Below, one piece after another: positions 23,675 to 33,877 of a stretch of 64,000 bases of DNA. The translations under genes were made by a program, and so were the position numbers. The DNA is from Prochlorococcus marinus. GTDB taxonomy: Bacteria; Cyanobacteriota; Cyanobacteriia; PCC-6307; Cyanobiaceae. Each line of letters starts with the position of its first letter. Position 1 is the stretch's first letter. Location of the stretch: NCBI RefSeq assembly GCF_001180245.1, contig NZ_CVSV01000037.1, forward strand, positions 1 through 64,000, given 5' to 3'. The notes beneath the pieces were generated by a model. It was not told where the DNA came from. It was given only the letters and a program-made list of their open reading frames with translations, and did no database searches.

Positions 23675-25144
23675 ATGATCAAACTTTTTAATACTTTAAG
23701 CAAAAGAGTTGAGGTTTTTAAGCCTATCGATGATGTCGTTAAAATTTATTGTTGTGGAGTTACTGTTTATGATTTATGTCATCTTGGTCATGCCAGAAGT
23801 TATATAGCTTGGGATGTATTGAGAAGATTTTTAATTTACAGTAATTTCAAAGTGAAGTATGTTCAAAATTTTACAGATATTGATGACAAGATCTTAAAAA
23901 GAGCTAGAGAAGAAAGCAGTTCAATGAAGGAAGTATCTGAAAAAAATATTATTGAATTTCATAAAGATATGGATTCTTTAGGAATAATGCGTCCGGATAG
24001 TATGCCAAGAGCAACAAATCATATATGCAATATCTGCTCCTTCATAACAATCCTTGAGGACAAAGGTTATGCATACTCTAGGGATGGAGATGTTTATTAT
24101 TCTGTTTTTAAAAATAAAAATTATGGAAAGCTAAGTAATCAAAATATACAAGAACAAAATATCAATCAGCAAGGAAGAATGGCTAATGATGAAAATAGTA
24201 AAAAACTAAATCCGCAAGATTTTGCACTATGGAAAAAAGCCAAAGATGATGAACCATTTTTTGATTCGCCATGGGGCAAAGGTAGGCCAGGATGGCATAT
24301 TGAATGTTCGGCGATGGTTAAAGATGAATTAGGAGATACCATTGATATCCATTTAGGTGGTTCTGATTTAATTTTTCCCCATCATGAGAATGAAATCGCC
24401 CAATCAGAAGCAGCCAATGGCAAAAAGCTAGCGAACTATTGGTTACACAATGGGATGGTCAATGTAAATGGACAAAAGATGAGTAAATCCCTTAAAAATT
24501 TTAAAACTATTAGAGAGCTAATTAAGTCAGGTATAAGCCCTATGACTTTGAGATATTTTGTTATGACTGTGAATTATAGAAAACCACTTGATTTTACTGA
24601 AGAAGCTTTGAGGAGTGCTTCAGAAGCTTGGAAAAACATTAATGTGGCCCTTTCTTTTTTGGACCTTACAAAAGATGCTTTTAAATCTATTGATAAGAAT
24701 GAATCTATCGAAGACGAATATAAAAAGAAAATAAGCTTTGAATTATCTCAAAAAAAGCTTAAATTTTCTGAGGCTCTTGGAAATGACCTTAATACAGCAG
24801 GTGCTATTGCAATTATTTACGATTTAGCAAAACCATTAAAAAACTTTTTAAACCAATTTCAAAGGGTCGAAGGTTTTAAAATAGACCTAAATGAAAAATT
24901 CTTTCTACTTGAGAATTTTAAAACTCTTGAAAAGTTGACTGAGGTACTTGGTCTTAAAAAAGAGGTTTTAGTAAAAGAAAGTAAAATAAAAAAAGAAGAA
25001 ATATCAATTCTTATTAATGAAAGATTGAAAGCAAAAAAAGAACAGAATTATACGAAGGCCGATGAAATTAGGAATTTGTTAAAAGAAAAAGGTATTGAAC
25101 TTATTGATCAACCAAAGGATATAACAACATGGATAAGGGTCTAA
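23675..25144 (+). CDS. cysS: Cysteinyl-tRNA synthetase, 489 aa
   Basis: The class I synthetase charges tRNA-Cys. Seen: the zinc ligand Cys in 'YCCGVTVYD', HIGH-like 'HLGHARSY', 'WHIECSAM' and 'HHENEIAQSE' completing the zinc site, and KMSKS in 'GQKMSKSLKNF'. A helical C-terminal domain of about 150 residues follows. Full length. It starts 24 bases after polA on the same strand. Confidence 0.97.
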   Translation: MIKLFNTLSKRVEVFKPIDDVVKIYCCGVTVYDLCHLGHARSYIAWDVLRRFLIYSNFKVKYVQNFTDIDDKILKRAREESSSMKEVSEKNIIEFHKDMDSLGIMRPDSMPRATNHICNICSFITILEDKGYAYSRDGDVYYSVFKNKNYGKLSNQNIQEQNINQQGRMANDENSKKLNPQDFALWKKAKDDEPFFDSPWGKGRPGWHIECSAMVKDELGDTIDIHLGGSDLIFPHHENEIAQSEAANGKKLANYWLHNGMVNVNGQKMSKSLKNFKTIRELIKSGISPMTLRYFVMTVNYRKPLDFTEEALRSASEAWKNINVALSFLDLTKDAFKSIDKNESIEDEYKKKISFELSQKKLKFSEALGNDLNTAGAIAIIYDLAKPLKNFLNQFQRVEGFKIDLNEKFFLLENFKTLEKLTEVLGLKKEVLVKESKIKKEEISILINERLKAKKEQNYTKADEIRNLLKEKGIELIDQPKDITTWIRV

Positions 25145-25226
25145 ATTTTAAGAAAAAAACCAATTTGAAATTTTTGTTTTTTAAATACACCTTTAAATGG
25201 GAAGATATTAGAAATATCAGAGAAAA

Positions 25227-26456
25227 TTGAAATACATTACTGTGCTCGGTTCTACTGGTTCAATTGGGACTCAAACTCTCGAAATAGCTAGTGAGCAGCC
25301 TGATAAGTTTAAAGCCGTAGCTCTCTCGGCAGGAAGAAATATTAATTTATTAACAGAACAAGTTAAAACACACAAACCAGAAGTAGTTGCGATTGAGGAT
25401 GAAAATCTTATAGAAGATTTAAAAGATAATATTAATAACTTAAATTTGGATAGTGCTCCCTTGGTTTTGAGTGGAAAAGAGGGGATTAACGCTGTTGCAG
25501 CATGGGATAAGGCAGATACTGTGGTTACAGGCATAGTAGGATGTGCAGGCTTAATTCCAACAATGTCAGCAATTAATTCGGGGAAAAATATTGCACTTGC
25601 TAACAAAGAAACTTTAATTGCGGCAGGACCAATTGTTATTCCCGCATTAAAGAAAAATAATAGTAGGCTTTTACCTGCTGATTCTGAACACTCTGCTATC
25701 TTTCAATGTTTACAAGGATTACCCAATTATGAAAATGCAGATTTTTCAACAGGAGAGATACCTAAAGGTTTAAAAGCCATACACTTAACAGCTTCTGGTG
25801 GTGCTTTCAGAGATTGGGCCGTTGAGGATTTAAAGCATGTCACAGTGGAAGATGCAACTTCACATCCTAATTGGGATATGGGAAAAAAAATAACTGTAGA
25901 TTCAGCAACTCTTATGAATAAAGGATTAGAAGTTATAGAAGCTCATTATTTATTTGGGACCTCTTACGAAAATATCGAAATAGTTATCCACCCTCAAAGT
26001 ATTATTCATTCAATGATTGAGATGGAAGATTCTTCAGTATTAGCTCAATTAGGTTGGCCAGATATGAAACTACCTATTTTATATGCGATGAGTTGGCCTG
26101 AAAGATTTAAAACAAATTGGAAAAGATTAAACCTAAGTGAAATTGGGAAATTAACTTTTAGAGAGCCAGACGAGTTTAAATATCCATGCATGGGACTTGC
26201 TTATGCCGCAGGAAAATCTTCTGGGACGATGCCTGCAGTCTTAAATGCTGCTAATGAAATGGCTGTTGAAAAATTCCTTAAAGAAAAAATTTCTTTTCAA
26301 GAAATTCCAACATTTATAAGTAAAGCTTGTGAATCACATATGGAGAATTTGAATTTGAGTCCCGAATTGGAGGATATTCTTGAAGTAGACAATTGGGCCA
26401 GACTTTTTGTTGAGCAAGAAATTAAAAAAGGGAAAAAATACGTAAGTATTGGGTAA
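25227..26456 (+). CDS. dxr: 1-deoxy-D-xylulose 5-phosphate reductoisomerase, 409 aa
   Basis: The second enzyme of the MEP isoprenoid pathway converts DXP to MEP with NADPH. Seen: nucleotide loop '[15 protein letters not shown]', '[12 protein letters not shown]', the metal/substrate region '[15 protein letters not shown]', '[11 protein letters not shown]', '[23 protein letters not shown]' (split here only for length) and 'HPQSIIHSM'. The start is a TTG giving MKYITVLG; no ATG exists at a suitable place. It likely supplies precursors for chlorophyll phytol and carotenoids. Confidence 0.96.
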   Translation: MKYITVLGSTGSIGTQTLEIASEQPDKFKAVALSAGRNINLLTEQVKTHKPEVVAIEDENLIEDLKDNINNLNLDSAPLVLSGKEGINAVAAWDKADTVVTGIVGCAGLIPTMSAINSGKNIALANKETLIAAGPIVIPALKKNNSRLLPADSEHSAIFQCLQGLPNYENADFSTGEIPKGLKAIHLTASGGAFRDWAVEDLKHVTVEDATSHPNWDMGKKITVDSATLMNKGLEVIEAHYLFGTSYENIEIVIHPQSIIHSMIEMEDSSVLAQLGWPDMKLPILYAMSWPERFKTNWKRLNLSEIGKLTFREPDEFKYPCMGLAYAAGKSSGTMPAVLNAANEMAVEKFLKEKISFQEIPTFISKACESHMENLNLSPELEDILEVDNWARLFVEQEIKKGKKYVSIG

Positions 26457-26458
26457 AA

Positions 26459-26800
26459 GTGAATATTAAAAAGCATCTTCTACTATGCGCAACACCCACA
26501 AAACAGAAATGCTTTAAAGGCAATGAAGGTCAAAAAACATGGGAATGCCTGAAAAAGACTTTAAAAAAATTTGAGAATGATCCCTGTACAAAAAACATTC
26601 ATATATTAAGATCAAAAGCTGACTGTTTAAGGATATGTAAGAACGGCCCAATTCTTCTTGTGTGGCCTGATGGTATTTGGTACGAGAAAGTTTCTCCAGA
26701 AAAAATTTCAGAAATTTTTACCTCACATATTATTAACGGTAAGCCAATAGAAAAATGGATTTTTAAAAAAACACCATTTTTAAATAGTCCTAGATACTAA
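26459..26800 (+). CDS. Thioredoxin-fold [2Fe-2S] ferredoxin, 113 aa
   Basis: The four cluster cysteines follow the thioredoxin-like ferredoxin spacing, C-x8-C ('CATPTKQKC') and C-x3-C ('CLRIC'). The C-terminal 'GPILLVWPDGIWYEKVSPE' typical of this family follows. It carries electrons in the cytoplasm; the partner is unknown. The start is GTG, 2 bases after the dxr stop, so it is probably co-transcribed with dxr, whose downstream MEP enzymes need reductant (inference). It converges with the hydrolase gene and overlaps it by 11 bases. Confidence 0.85.
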   Translation: MNIKKHLLLCATPTKQKCFKGNEGQKTWECLKKTLKKFENDPCTKNIHILRSKADCLRICKNGPILLVWPDGIWYEKVSPEKISEIFTSHIINGKPIEKWIFKKTPFLNSPRY

Positions 26801-27881
26801 TAAACCAGTTCTTTACTACTTCGTCTGACCAGCAGCCATTAATAGAGTGAAAACCATTATGACCTCCTTTTTCAGTTATAAAAATAGTAAATTTATCAAT
26901 AAATTTTTCTCTTAAATTCAAAGTTGCATTATACGGAACCCAAGGATCATCCTTGGCATGAATAAAAAGCATTTGAGGTAATTTTTTTATTGAGTTTTGG
27001 ATTCTAAATATTGGAGAAGCTTTAACATAATAATCTTCTAAAGAATCAAATCCCCAACTTGGAGCTGTAAATTTCTGATCAAATTCCCTTATACTTTTTA
27101 AAGCTTTAATTCTTTTTCTTAATTTCTCATTATTAAGAATTTTGCCTTCATCATTAAATCCGTCCCATAACTGATTTTTTAAGCGATGAAGTAACCATTT
27201 TTGGTAGATATAATTTCTAGATTTTTCAATACAGAGACTGCATGATAATAAATCTAAAGGGCTGCTCACACAGGCTAGGCCATCTAAAAGTTTTTCTCCT
27301 TTGTTTTCATCGTAATCTAAGCAGGCATTTAAAAGAATTGTTCCGCCTAAAGATAATCCAACTCCGTAAATTGGAAGATTATTCATCTTAAGGTGATCTT
27401 TAAACTCTAAATTAATGAATTTTTTAAAATAATTAATTGCTGAAATAACATCACTAGAGCATCTAGCACAATAATTTCCTTTAGCTAAATATCTCGCAGA
27501 TCCAGATCCTCTTAGATTTAATTTAAGAACTCCAAAACCATTATTTGCTAATTTCCTAGAGATTCTTCTTAAACCAAACCGTTTAGTTGAGCCCCCTAAA
27601 CCATGTGTAACGATTACAAAACCTCTAAGTGAGTCCAAGTTTTCAGGTAATTCTAAAAACCCTAGAAGATAATCACATTCAAATTTTTTAGAAAGAATTT
27701 TATTAATCGGAAACAATATTTTTTTATTTTTTTTTGATTTACCAAAATCAATAACAAAAGTATCTCTCAAAGTTTGTAAGTCGCCACCTATCCAAGGTAA
27801 AACTTCTCGAAATGGCTTATTTTTTACGTAATCTGAAAAAATAAAAGATATAGATGTACTATTATTTCTCCCCAACTCCAA
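26790..27881 (-). CDS. Alpha/beta hydrolase, YheT-like, 363 aa
   Basis: The COG0429-type alpha/beta hydrolase has the oxyanion region 'VTHGLGGSTKRFGLRRISR', the nucleophile elbow 'GVGLSLGGTILL' (Gly-x-Ser-x-Gly), acid 'HAKDDPWVPYN' and His 'KGGHNGFH'. It probably acts on a lipid or ester substrate. The start is TTG inside the 3' end of pntB, overlapping by 20 bases, making it the last gene of the pnt operon. A shorter start further in is possible. Confidence 0.85.
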   Translation of the reverse strand: MELGRNNSTSISFIFSDYVKNKPFREVLPWIGGDLQTLRDTFVIDFGKSKKNKKILFPINKILSKKFECDYLLGFLELPENLDSLRGFVIVTHGLGGSTKRFGLRRISRKLANNGFGVLKLNLRGSGSARYLAKGNYCARCSSDVISAINYFKKFINLEFKDHLKMNNLPIYGVGLSLGGTILLNACLDYDENKGEKLLDGLACVSSPLDLLSCSLCIEKSRNYIYQKWLLHRLKNQLWDGFNDEGKILNNEKLRKRIKALKSIREFDQKFTAPSWGFDSLEDYYVKASPIFRIQNSIKKLPQMLFIHAKDDPWVPYNATLNLREKFIDKFTIFITEKGGHNGFHSINGCWSDEVVKNWFISI

Positions 27882-29301
27882 GATCCTTTAATTCTCCAAT
27901 CAAATCGTTCAATACCTTTTTTGCATCACCAAAGACCATTGAGGTATTTGGTAAATCAAATAAATCATTTTTTATTCCGGAGTAACCTGCACTCATTCCA
28001 CGTTTAATTACAAATACCGTTCTTGCTTCCTGCACATCAAGAACTGGCATGCCATATAAAGGAGAAGAACTATCATTTTTAGCTTGAGGATTAACCACAT
28101 CATTTGCTCCTAAAACTAAAACAACATCCGTTGCTGGAAAATCAGGATTTACAACGTCCATCTCTTTGAGTTGTTCGTAAGGAACATCTGCCTCTGCTAA
28201 AAGTACATTCATATGTCCAGGCATTCTCCCTGCTACAGGATGAATTGCGTAAACAACTTCAATACCATTTTGTTCTAGTTTTTTTGTCACTTCCCTTAAA
28301 GTATGTTGAGCTTGAGCTACCGCTAGACCATAACCAGGAACTATAATTACTTTGTTGGCTGCCTCTAAAGTCAATGCACATTCTTCAACACTGCAAGAAG
28401 TTATATTTGTATATTCTCCTGAACCAGAAGAGGTTGTACTTTGTGCAGATAAAGATCCTCCGAAAAGAACTGAGACCAATGATCTATTCATACCCTTGCA
28501 CATTACTTGAGTAAGTATTAGGCCTGCTGCTCCAACCATTGCGCCTGCTACTATCAAAAGCTGACTATCTACAACGAAACCTGCTGCTGCTGCTGCAATC
28601 CCTGAATAGCTATTTAATAAAGATATAACGACTGGCATATCAGCTCCACCAATTGGTAAAGTAACTCCAATACCCAAGAAAGAAGAAACTATAACTAAAA
28701 GCCAAATAGAACTTGTATTGCCGTTTATCAAATCAAAAAAGGCTATCAAGGAAGCAACTGCAAAAACAATATTTACAAAATGTCTAACTTTGCTCTGAGT
28801 CCATCCTGGAGTTGACAACCAACCCTGTAACTTTGCCATCGCCACAATTGAACCTGTGAAAGTTATGGCACCAACAAATATAGAAACAGATATTGAAACT
28901 TCGTTAATCAGTGACTTAAAGAAATCAAAATTTTCTTGGCCACCAGATATAGGAAAAATAGCTACTCCTAAGGCCACTAAAAGTGATGACATTCCTCCAC
29001 AACCATTGAACAATGCCACTGTTTCAGGCATGGAGGTCATAGGTACTTTTTTTGCAAGAATTGCTCCGAATAAACTACCTAAGATTGATCCAATTATTAT
29101 CCAAATCCAAGACTGAATAGCAATTCCAGAAGTGCCTAAATAATAAAAAAGTAATCCTACTACTGATAGCGACATTGCAAGTGCAGCTAATCTATTGGCA
29201 TCTCTTGCTGATTTTACTTTTGACAATCCTTTTATTCCCAATGCCAGTAAAAGTACTGCTACAAGGTCAATAACGAATTTAATGATTACAGGTAGATTCA
29301 T
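27862..29301 (-). CDS. pntB: NAD(P) transhydrogenase subunit beta, 479 aa
   Basis: The proton-translocating transhydrogenase beta subunit has about nine membrane helices (1-290). A soluble NADP(H)-binding domain follows with 'VIIVPGYGLAVAQAQHTLRE', 'GRMPGHMNVLLAEA', 'LVLGANDVVNP' and 'KRGMSAGYSGI'. It couples hydride transfer between NADH and NADP+ to the proton gradient. It is part of the pntA1-pntA2-pntB operon with 8-12 base gaps. Confidence 0.97.
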   Translation of the reverse strand: MNLPVIIKFVIDLVAVLLLALGIKGLSKVKSARDANRLAALAMSLSVVGLLFYYLGTSGIAIQSWIWIIIGSILGSLFGAILAKKVPMTSMPETVALFNGCGGMSSLLVALGVAIFPISGGQENFDFFKSLINEVSISVSIFVGAITFTGSIVAMAKLQGWLSTPGWTQSKVRHFVNIVFAVASLIAFFDLINGNTSSIWLLVIVSSFLGIGVTLPIGGADMPVVISLLNSYSGIAAAAAGFVVDSQLLIVAGAMVGAAGLILTQVMCKGMNRSLVSVLFGGSLSAQSTTSSGSGEYTNITSCSVEECALTLEAANKVIIVPGYGLAVAQAQHTLREVTKKLEQNGIEVVYAIHPVAGRMPGHMNVLLAEADVPYEQLKEMDVVNPDFPATDVVLVLGANDVVNPQAKNDSSSPLYGMPVLDVQEARTVFVIKRGMSAGYSGIKNDLFDLPNTSMVFGDAKKVLNDLIGELKDLGVGEK

Positions 29302-29309
29302 GTTAAAAA

Positions 29310-29603
29310 TTACTTCTTATTTGATGGTTTACGACTAAACATCGCGAGCATTCGATCAGTTACAAAGAAACCGCCCACAACGTTGAAAAGAGCAAATCCA
29401 AGAGAAACTGAACCAATGATTAAAAGTGGTACGTTACCTTCTGCTTTTACAATTAAAGTCAAAGCTGCAAGCATTGTTATTCCTGAAATTGCATTTGCTC
29501 CACTCATTAAAGGTGTGTGAAGAGTAGGAGGAACTTTTCCAATTAACTCGAGACCTAATAAACTACCAAGTAAAAGAACCCAAAGAAGACTTATAAAAGA
29601 CAT
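29310..29603 (-). CDS. pntA2: NAD(P) transhydrogenase membrane subunit alpha-2, 97 aa
   Basis: The small membrane subunit has three helices and the typical 'HTPLMSGANAISGI' helix entry. It corresponds to the C-terminal membrane part of E. coli PntA, here a separate protein as usual in cyanobacteria. It lies 8 bases upstream of pntB. Confidence 0.95.
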   Translation of the reverse strand: MSFISLLWVLLLGSLLGLELIGKVPPTLHTPLMSGANAISGITMLAALTLIVKAEGNVPLLIIGSVSLGFALFNVVGGFFVTDRMLAMFSRKPSNKK

Positions 29604-29615
29604 AATTTTAAAACC

Positions 29616-30746
29616 TCAATTTTCAAAAACTTTATTTTGAAGAACAACTCCTTCATCGCTTAATAAACATCCAGAAATGAGTTCATCCTCTTTATCTAAT
29701 TTAATTACACCATCTTTTATAAATGGTGTAATCAAAGATGTTAAGTTCTTAGCATAAAGTGAACTTGCATCATAAGGAACTGAAGAGGGTAATTCGCCAG
29801 CTCCTATAAGTTTTACCCCATCTTTGATAATAGTTTCATTTGATTTTGTTCCTTCGCAGTTCCCTCCCTGAGAAACTGCTAAATCAATAACAACTGCTCC
29901 ATGCCTCATTTTTTCAATCATGGGAGCGTCTATTAAAACAGGGGCCTTTTTACCTAGAACTTGCGCAGTACATATAGCAACATCAGCTTCAGACAAATAT
30001 TTAGTTAAAGTAGCCTTCTGTTTTGAGAGAAATTCGGGTGTTACAGCTTTTGCATAACCTCCAGCTTCTCCAGGTTTTTCATCCACTTCAGGAAGTTCTA
30101 TAAATCTTGCTCCGAGTGACTCTACTTGTTCTTTAACAGCAGGTCTAATATCAGATACAAATACTATTGCACCAAGTCTTTTTGCTGTAGCAACTGCCTG
30201 CAATCCAGCAACGCCACCACCAAGAACCACTACTTTGGCAGGTTGAACTGTGCCTGCTGCAGTCATAAGCATTGGGAAATATCTATCTAACTCACTTGCA
30301 GCTAAAAGAACTGCTTTATATCCAGCGATATTAGCCTGTGAAGAAAGAACATCAGAAGATTGTGCTCTACTAATCCTAGGAAGCAATTCTAGTGATAAAG
30401 CTGAAATCTTATTACTATTTATAATCTTGAGAAGCTCCTTATTACCATATGGGTTAAGAAGACCAAGAAGAATTGCACCTTTCTTTAACTTAGTTAAATT
30501 ATCCTCTGATGGAGTTTGAACACAAAATATTAAGTCAGCTTCACCCCAAATTTTTTGATCTAGGTTGTTTATTATTGTTCCGCCCGATTCTTCATATGAT
30601 AAGTCACTAAATCCTGATAATTTTCCTGCTGAACTTTCAATATAAACATCACATCCAAGGCTTTTTAATTTCTTTACCGCTTCTGGTGTAGCTGAAACTC
30701 TCCTTTCACCAGAGCTTGTTTCGGAAGGAATAAGTATCTTTGTCAA
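29616..30746 (-). CDS. pntA1: NAD(P) transhydrogenase subunit alpha-1, 376 aa
   Basis: The soluble NAD(H)-binding subunit is related to alanine dehydrogenase. Seen: 'IPSETSSGERRVSATPEAV', Rossmann loop 'VVLGGGVAGLQAVATAKRLG', and 'VIDLAVSQGGNCEGT'. It is first in the operon and full length for the split form. Confidence 0.96.
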   Translation of the reverse strand: MTKILIPSETSSGERRVSATPEAVKKLKSLGCDVYIESSAGKLSGFSDLSYEESGGTIINNLDQKIWGEADLIFCVQTPSEDNLTKLKKGAILLGLLNPYGNKELLKIINSNKISALSLELLPRISRAQSSDVLSSQANIAGYKAVLLAASELDRYFPMLMTAAGTVQPAKVVVLGGGVAGLQAVATAKRLGAIVFVSDIRPAVKEQVESLGARFIELPEVDEKPGEAGGYAKAVTPEFLSKQKATLTKYLSEADVAICTAQVLGKKAPVLIDAPMIEKMRHGAVVIDLAVSQGGNCEGTKSNETIIKDGVKLIGAGELPSSVPYDASSLYAKNLTSLITPFIKDGVIKLDKEDELISGCLLSDEGVVLQNKVFEN

Positions 30747-30873
30747 TTTATTTATTTTTTTAACATACTAAATATAAATTGAAGAAAGTCAAAAGTCTTG
30801 GATTTTTGTTAAAAATATATTTTCTTTTCTATAAAAAATAGCTATCTAGAATATATAAGTACTAAATAATCCA

Positions 30874-31452
30874 ATGAGTATAAAAGCAATCGAATGTCCT
30901 GATGGAGTGTGCCACAGTCATCATGGTGGTCATGCTGTTCCAAGGCAAGCTATGCAGAAAAATCTAGAAAAACATGGTAAAGACTGGTGCGAGAAATTAG
31001 CAGAGAGAATTTATGAAATGTCAGTTGATACTTATTCACAGACAGTCATGCCCAGTCTCCACTCGGCAGGTTGGCAAAGAAGACATTTAGATTGGGAATT
31101 TAAGCTGGCAGAAAATGATTCTGAACCTGATGAAGCTCTTGTTGAGGGAATTATTAATGCCACAGAAAGCTTTCTAAGGAGTAGTGAGGTTCATCGATTA
31201 TTTATTCAAGAATTAGTTCAGGGTACATTCGAGGAAGCAAATGATAAAAAAATAATTTCTAAAGCAATAAAATCTATCATTGAAGAAGAAATTGTTAGTT
31301 CACTAAGAGAAAAGAAAGAAACTCTTTTAAAGAAAATATCCGCAAAATTAATATCAGAAGAAAAAGTTAGCGAGGAACTTGCAATAAATTCAGCTAAAGA
31401 GGGTTTTGAGGAAGTTGAAAGGCTACTTGCAAATCATAGCGAGGCAGTCTAG
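30874..31452 (+). CDS. Conserved cyanobacterial hypothetical protein, 192 aa
   Basis: The soluble protein has a His/Cys-rich N-terminus ('CPDGVCHSHHGGHAVPRQ', a possible metal site) and a Trp-rich motif 'LHSAGWQRRHLDWEF'. A long helical, Glu/Lys-rich C-terminal half ends in 'EGFEEVERLLANHSEAV'. It is divergent from the pnt operon with 127 bases between starts. It reads as a picocyanobacterial conserved protein. The function is unknown. Confidence 0.75.
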   Translation: MSIKAIECPDGVCHSHHGGHAVPRQAMQKNLEKHGKDWCEKLAERIYEMSVDTYSQTVMPSLHSAGWQRRHLDWEFKLAENDSEPDEALVEGIINATESFLRSSEVHRLFIQELVQGTFEEANDKKIISKAIKSIIEEEIVSSLREKKETLLKKISAKLISEEKVSEELAINSAKEGFEEVERLLANHSEAV

Positions 31453-31606
31453 CTATATTTCTTTATAATTTCTTTATATTTAATCCAAAATTTAGCTCAA
31501 ATATAAATTAAAGATTAAATTATTGTTTGGAAGTACAAAGTTGTAACTTATTAGACAATACATAAGCTGTTTGATGTGTTTACCTATATACAACTTTTAA
31601 GTTTCA

Positions 31607-31831
31607 ATGGAAAATTTCATTAGAAAAAGGATCGATATTGCAACCTGTTGGGCTACCAACAGAATTTCTGCAATGGACACTTTAGAAAGGTATGAAGACA
31701 GTTATGCAATCGCAGAAGAATTTAGAGAGTGGATATTACATATTGGAGAAAAGAACGAAAATTTAAAAGATTCTGTTTTAAATTTCCCAAAGGAATTAAA
31801 AAGGTTATTAGACCAAAAAGTCAACGATTAA
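31607..31831 (+). CDS. Conserved small hypothetical protein, 74 aa
   Basis: The helical soluble protein (MENFIRKRIDIATCWATNRI…) carries 'LERYEDSYAIAEEFREWILH' and ends 'LKRLLDQKVND'. It lies between two conserved genes in the same direction. Unknown family, but its coding composition is good. Confidence 0.7.
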   Translation: MENFIRKRIDIATCWATNRISAMDTLERYEDSYAIAEEFREWILHIGEKNENLKDSVLNFPKELKRLLDQKVND

Positions 31832-31910
31832 GTAATAAATCTATCGAGTGAAATCCGCCCTACACTATTTGGGTTTGTTTATTATTATTAGTAGTGAAAT
31901 TAGAAAATAA

Positions 31911-33287
31911 ATGGAAAATAAAGAGAAGATTTCAAACGTAGAAAATGTTGTGATTATAGGGTCGGGACCTGCTGGTTACACAGCTGCAATATATGCGGCT
32001 CGAGCAAATCTTCAACCATTACTTATAACGGGATTTAATTCTGGTGGAATTCCAGGTGGGCAATTAATGACTACAACATTTGTTGAAAATTATCCAGGTT
32101 TCCCAGATGGAGTACTGGGTCCTGAATTGATGGATCTAATGAAGGCTCAAGCAGAAAGATGGGGCACTAATTTATACGAAAGTGATGTAGTCTCAATTAA
32201 TACCGATACACATCCCTTCGAATTAAAAACTTTAGAAGGAACTATAAAATCTAATTCAATTATTATTGCAACTGGAGCAAGTGCAAATAGATTGGGAGTG
32301 ATAAATGAAGATAAATTTTGGAGTAAAGGAATAAGTGCTTGTGCAATATGTGATGGAGCCACCCCACAATTTAGAAATGAAGAATTAGCTGTTATTGGAG
32401 GGGGCGACTCAGCATGTGAAGAAGCAGCATATCTCACAAAGTATGGAAGCAAAGTGCATTTGATTGTTCGATCAGAAAAATTAAGGGCTAGCGCAGCAAT
32501 GGTTGATAGAGTAAAAGCTAATTCAAAGATAGAAATCCATTGGAACACTAAAGTTGATAAAGCGGATGGTTCTGAATGGCTTGAGAGAATAGAAACTATT
32601 CACTCTAAAGAAGGTAAAGGGGAAATCAATATAAAGGGTCTTTTTTACGCGATAGGGCACACACCTAATACGAAGTTCTTAGGCAACAAAATTGATTTAG
32701 ATAATAAAGGATATATTGCTTGCAAATCAGGAAGACCAGAAACATCTATTGAAGGAATCTTCGCAGCAGGTGACGTCGTCGATTCTGAGTGGAGACAAGG
32801 AGTTACTGCTGCAGGAACTGGGTGCATGGCAGCGTTAGCTACCGAAAGGTGGCTAGCCGAGAAAAACTTAGCAAAAACTATAGTAAGAGAAACACCCGAA
32901 CCAGAAAAAAAACTTAATTCATCAGATTTTAATGAAGAAGAAGTTAATGAAGATACTTTCGATTCAAATTCTGAATGGCAAAAAGGCAGTTATGCATTAA
33001 GGAAACTTTATCACGAGAGTAAAAAACCTATCTTAGTAATTTTTAGTTCTCCAAGTTGCGGCCCATGTCATGTTTTGAAACCTCAGTTAAAAAGGGTAAT
33101 TAAAGAACTTGATGGTGCAGTTCTTGGTGTTGAAATAGATATTGATAAAGATCAAGATATTGCAAGACAAGCTGGTATTAACGGCACACCAACAGTTCAA
33201 CTTTTTAAAGAAAAATTATTAAAAAAACAATGGCAAGGTGTTAAACAAAGAAGTGAGTTTAAAGAAGTGATAAAAAATATTATCTAA
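31911..33287 (+). CDS. ntrC: NADPH-thioredoxin reductase fused to thioredoxin (NTRC), 458 aa
   Basis: The reductase domain (about 1-320) has FAD site 'IIGSGPAGYTAAIYAARANL', redox pair 'CAIC', NADPH site 'GGGDSACEEA' and 'GIFAAGDVVD'. The thioredoxin domain (about 350-458) has the active site 'SPSCGPCHVLKP' and 'GINGTPTVQLF'. NTRC uses NADPH to reduce 2-Cys peroxiredoxins and Calvin-cycle/chlorophyll enzymes in the dark or under low light. The usual Trp before CGPC is Ser here. The symbol denotes NTRC, not the nitrogen regulator. Full-length fusion. Confidence 0.95.
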   Translation: MENKEKISNVENVVIIGSGPAGYTAAIYAARANLQPLLITGFNSGGIPGGQLMTTTFVENYPGFPDGVLGPELMDLMKAQAERWGTNLYESDVVSINTDTHPFELKTLEGTIKSNSIIIATGASANRLGVINEDKFWSKGISACAICDGATPQFRNEELAVIGGGDSACEEAAYLTKYGSKVHLIVRSEKLRASAAMVDRVKANSKIEIHWNTKVDKADGSEWLERIETIHSKEGKGEINIKGLFYAIGHTPNTKFLGNKIDLDNKGYIACKSGRPETSIEGIFAAGDVVDSEWRQGVTAAGTGCMAALATERWLAEKNLAKTIVRETPEPEKKLNSSDFNEEEVNEDTFDSNSEWQKGSYALRKLYHESKKPILVIFSSPSCGPCHVLKPQLKRVIKELDGAVLGVEIDIDKDQDIARQAGINGTPTVQLFKEKLLKKQWQGVKQRSEFKEVIKNII

Positions 33288-33296
33288 AGTATCTTT

Positions 33297-33563
33297 TTAT
33301 TTATTATTTCTCTTAGGGTTATTTTTATTAGTAGTAGGTTTAGCACCACCTGCATTTCTTTCTCTATAAGTTATCCTCCCTCTAGAGAGATCATAAGGAC
33401 TTATCTCAACTAATACTTTGTCTCCAGCTAATAATTTAATTCTAAATTTAGTCAATTTGCCTGCAGCTCTACATAAACATTGATGTCCTTCAGGCTGTTC
33501 TAAGGTAACCAAATAAAATCCATTTCCCTGCTCTTTTTCTATTACACCTGAAGTTTCAATCAT
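33297..33563 (-). CDS. infA: Translation initiation factor IF-1-like S1-domain protein, 88 aa
   Basis: The single S1/OB fold has 'GVIEKEQGNGFYLVTLEQPE' and the IF-1 end 'VLVEISPYDLSRGRITYRER', followed by a basic Asn/Lys tail. IF-1 sits in the ribosomal A site during initiation. Picocyanobacteria can carry more than one infA-like gene, so this may be a second copy; that cannot be judged from the window. Confidence 0.88.
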   Translation of the reverse strand: MIETSGVIEKEQGNGFYLVTLEQPEGHQCLCRAAGKLTKFRIKLLAGDKVLVEISPYDLSRGRITYRERNAGGAKPTTNKNNPKRNNK

Positions 33564-33654
33564 TAATTAATCTTTTACTAAATACATATTATCAGAAAAA
33601 GATTGGCCAAAATTGATTTAAGAAAATTACATACGTAAAAATATGAAATTCAAT

Positions 33655-33867
33655 TCAAATAGAAAATTTAATTTCATTAATTATTTGAAGTTGACCATAG
33701 TAAAAATTAGCTTTTGCAATTTTTTCAGAATCTTCTAATTGATCAAAAAAAACAAACCCAAGGCTTTCCCATAATGAAGATCCGCAAACATTATTCAATT
33801 CATTTTTTGCTTCTTTTGCAAAATTATCTAGTTTTCGTTCAAGATTTTTAGACTTAGAAACAGACAT
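33655..33867 (-). CDS. Small conserved hypothetical protein, 70 aa
   Basis: I use the internal ATG giving MSVSKSKNLERKLDNFAKEA; the upstream part is an unlikely translation of AT-rich promoter DNA. The protein is soluble and helical with 'GSSLWESLGFVFFDQ' and one cysteine. A 26-base inverted repeat lies 11 bases upstream of this start, suggesting direct transcriptional control. Confidence 0.6.
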   Translation of the reverse strand: MSVSKSKNLERKLDNFAKEAKNELNNVCGSSLWESLGFVFFDQLEDSEKIAKANFYYGQLQIINEIKFSI

Positions 33868-33877
33868 AATCAATAGT

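Noticed and set aside
32147..32548. 133-codon minus-strand frame inside the thioredoxin reductase gene
   Set aside because: It is a complement shadow of conserved FAD/NADPH motifs.
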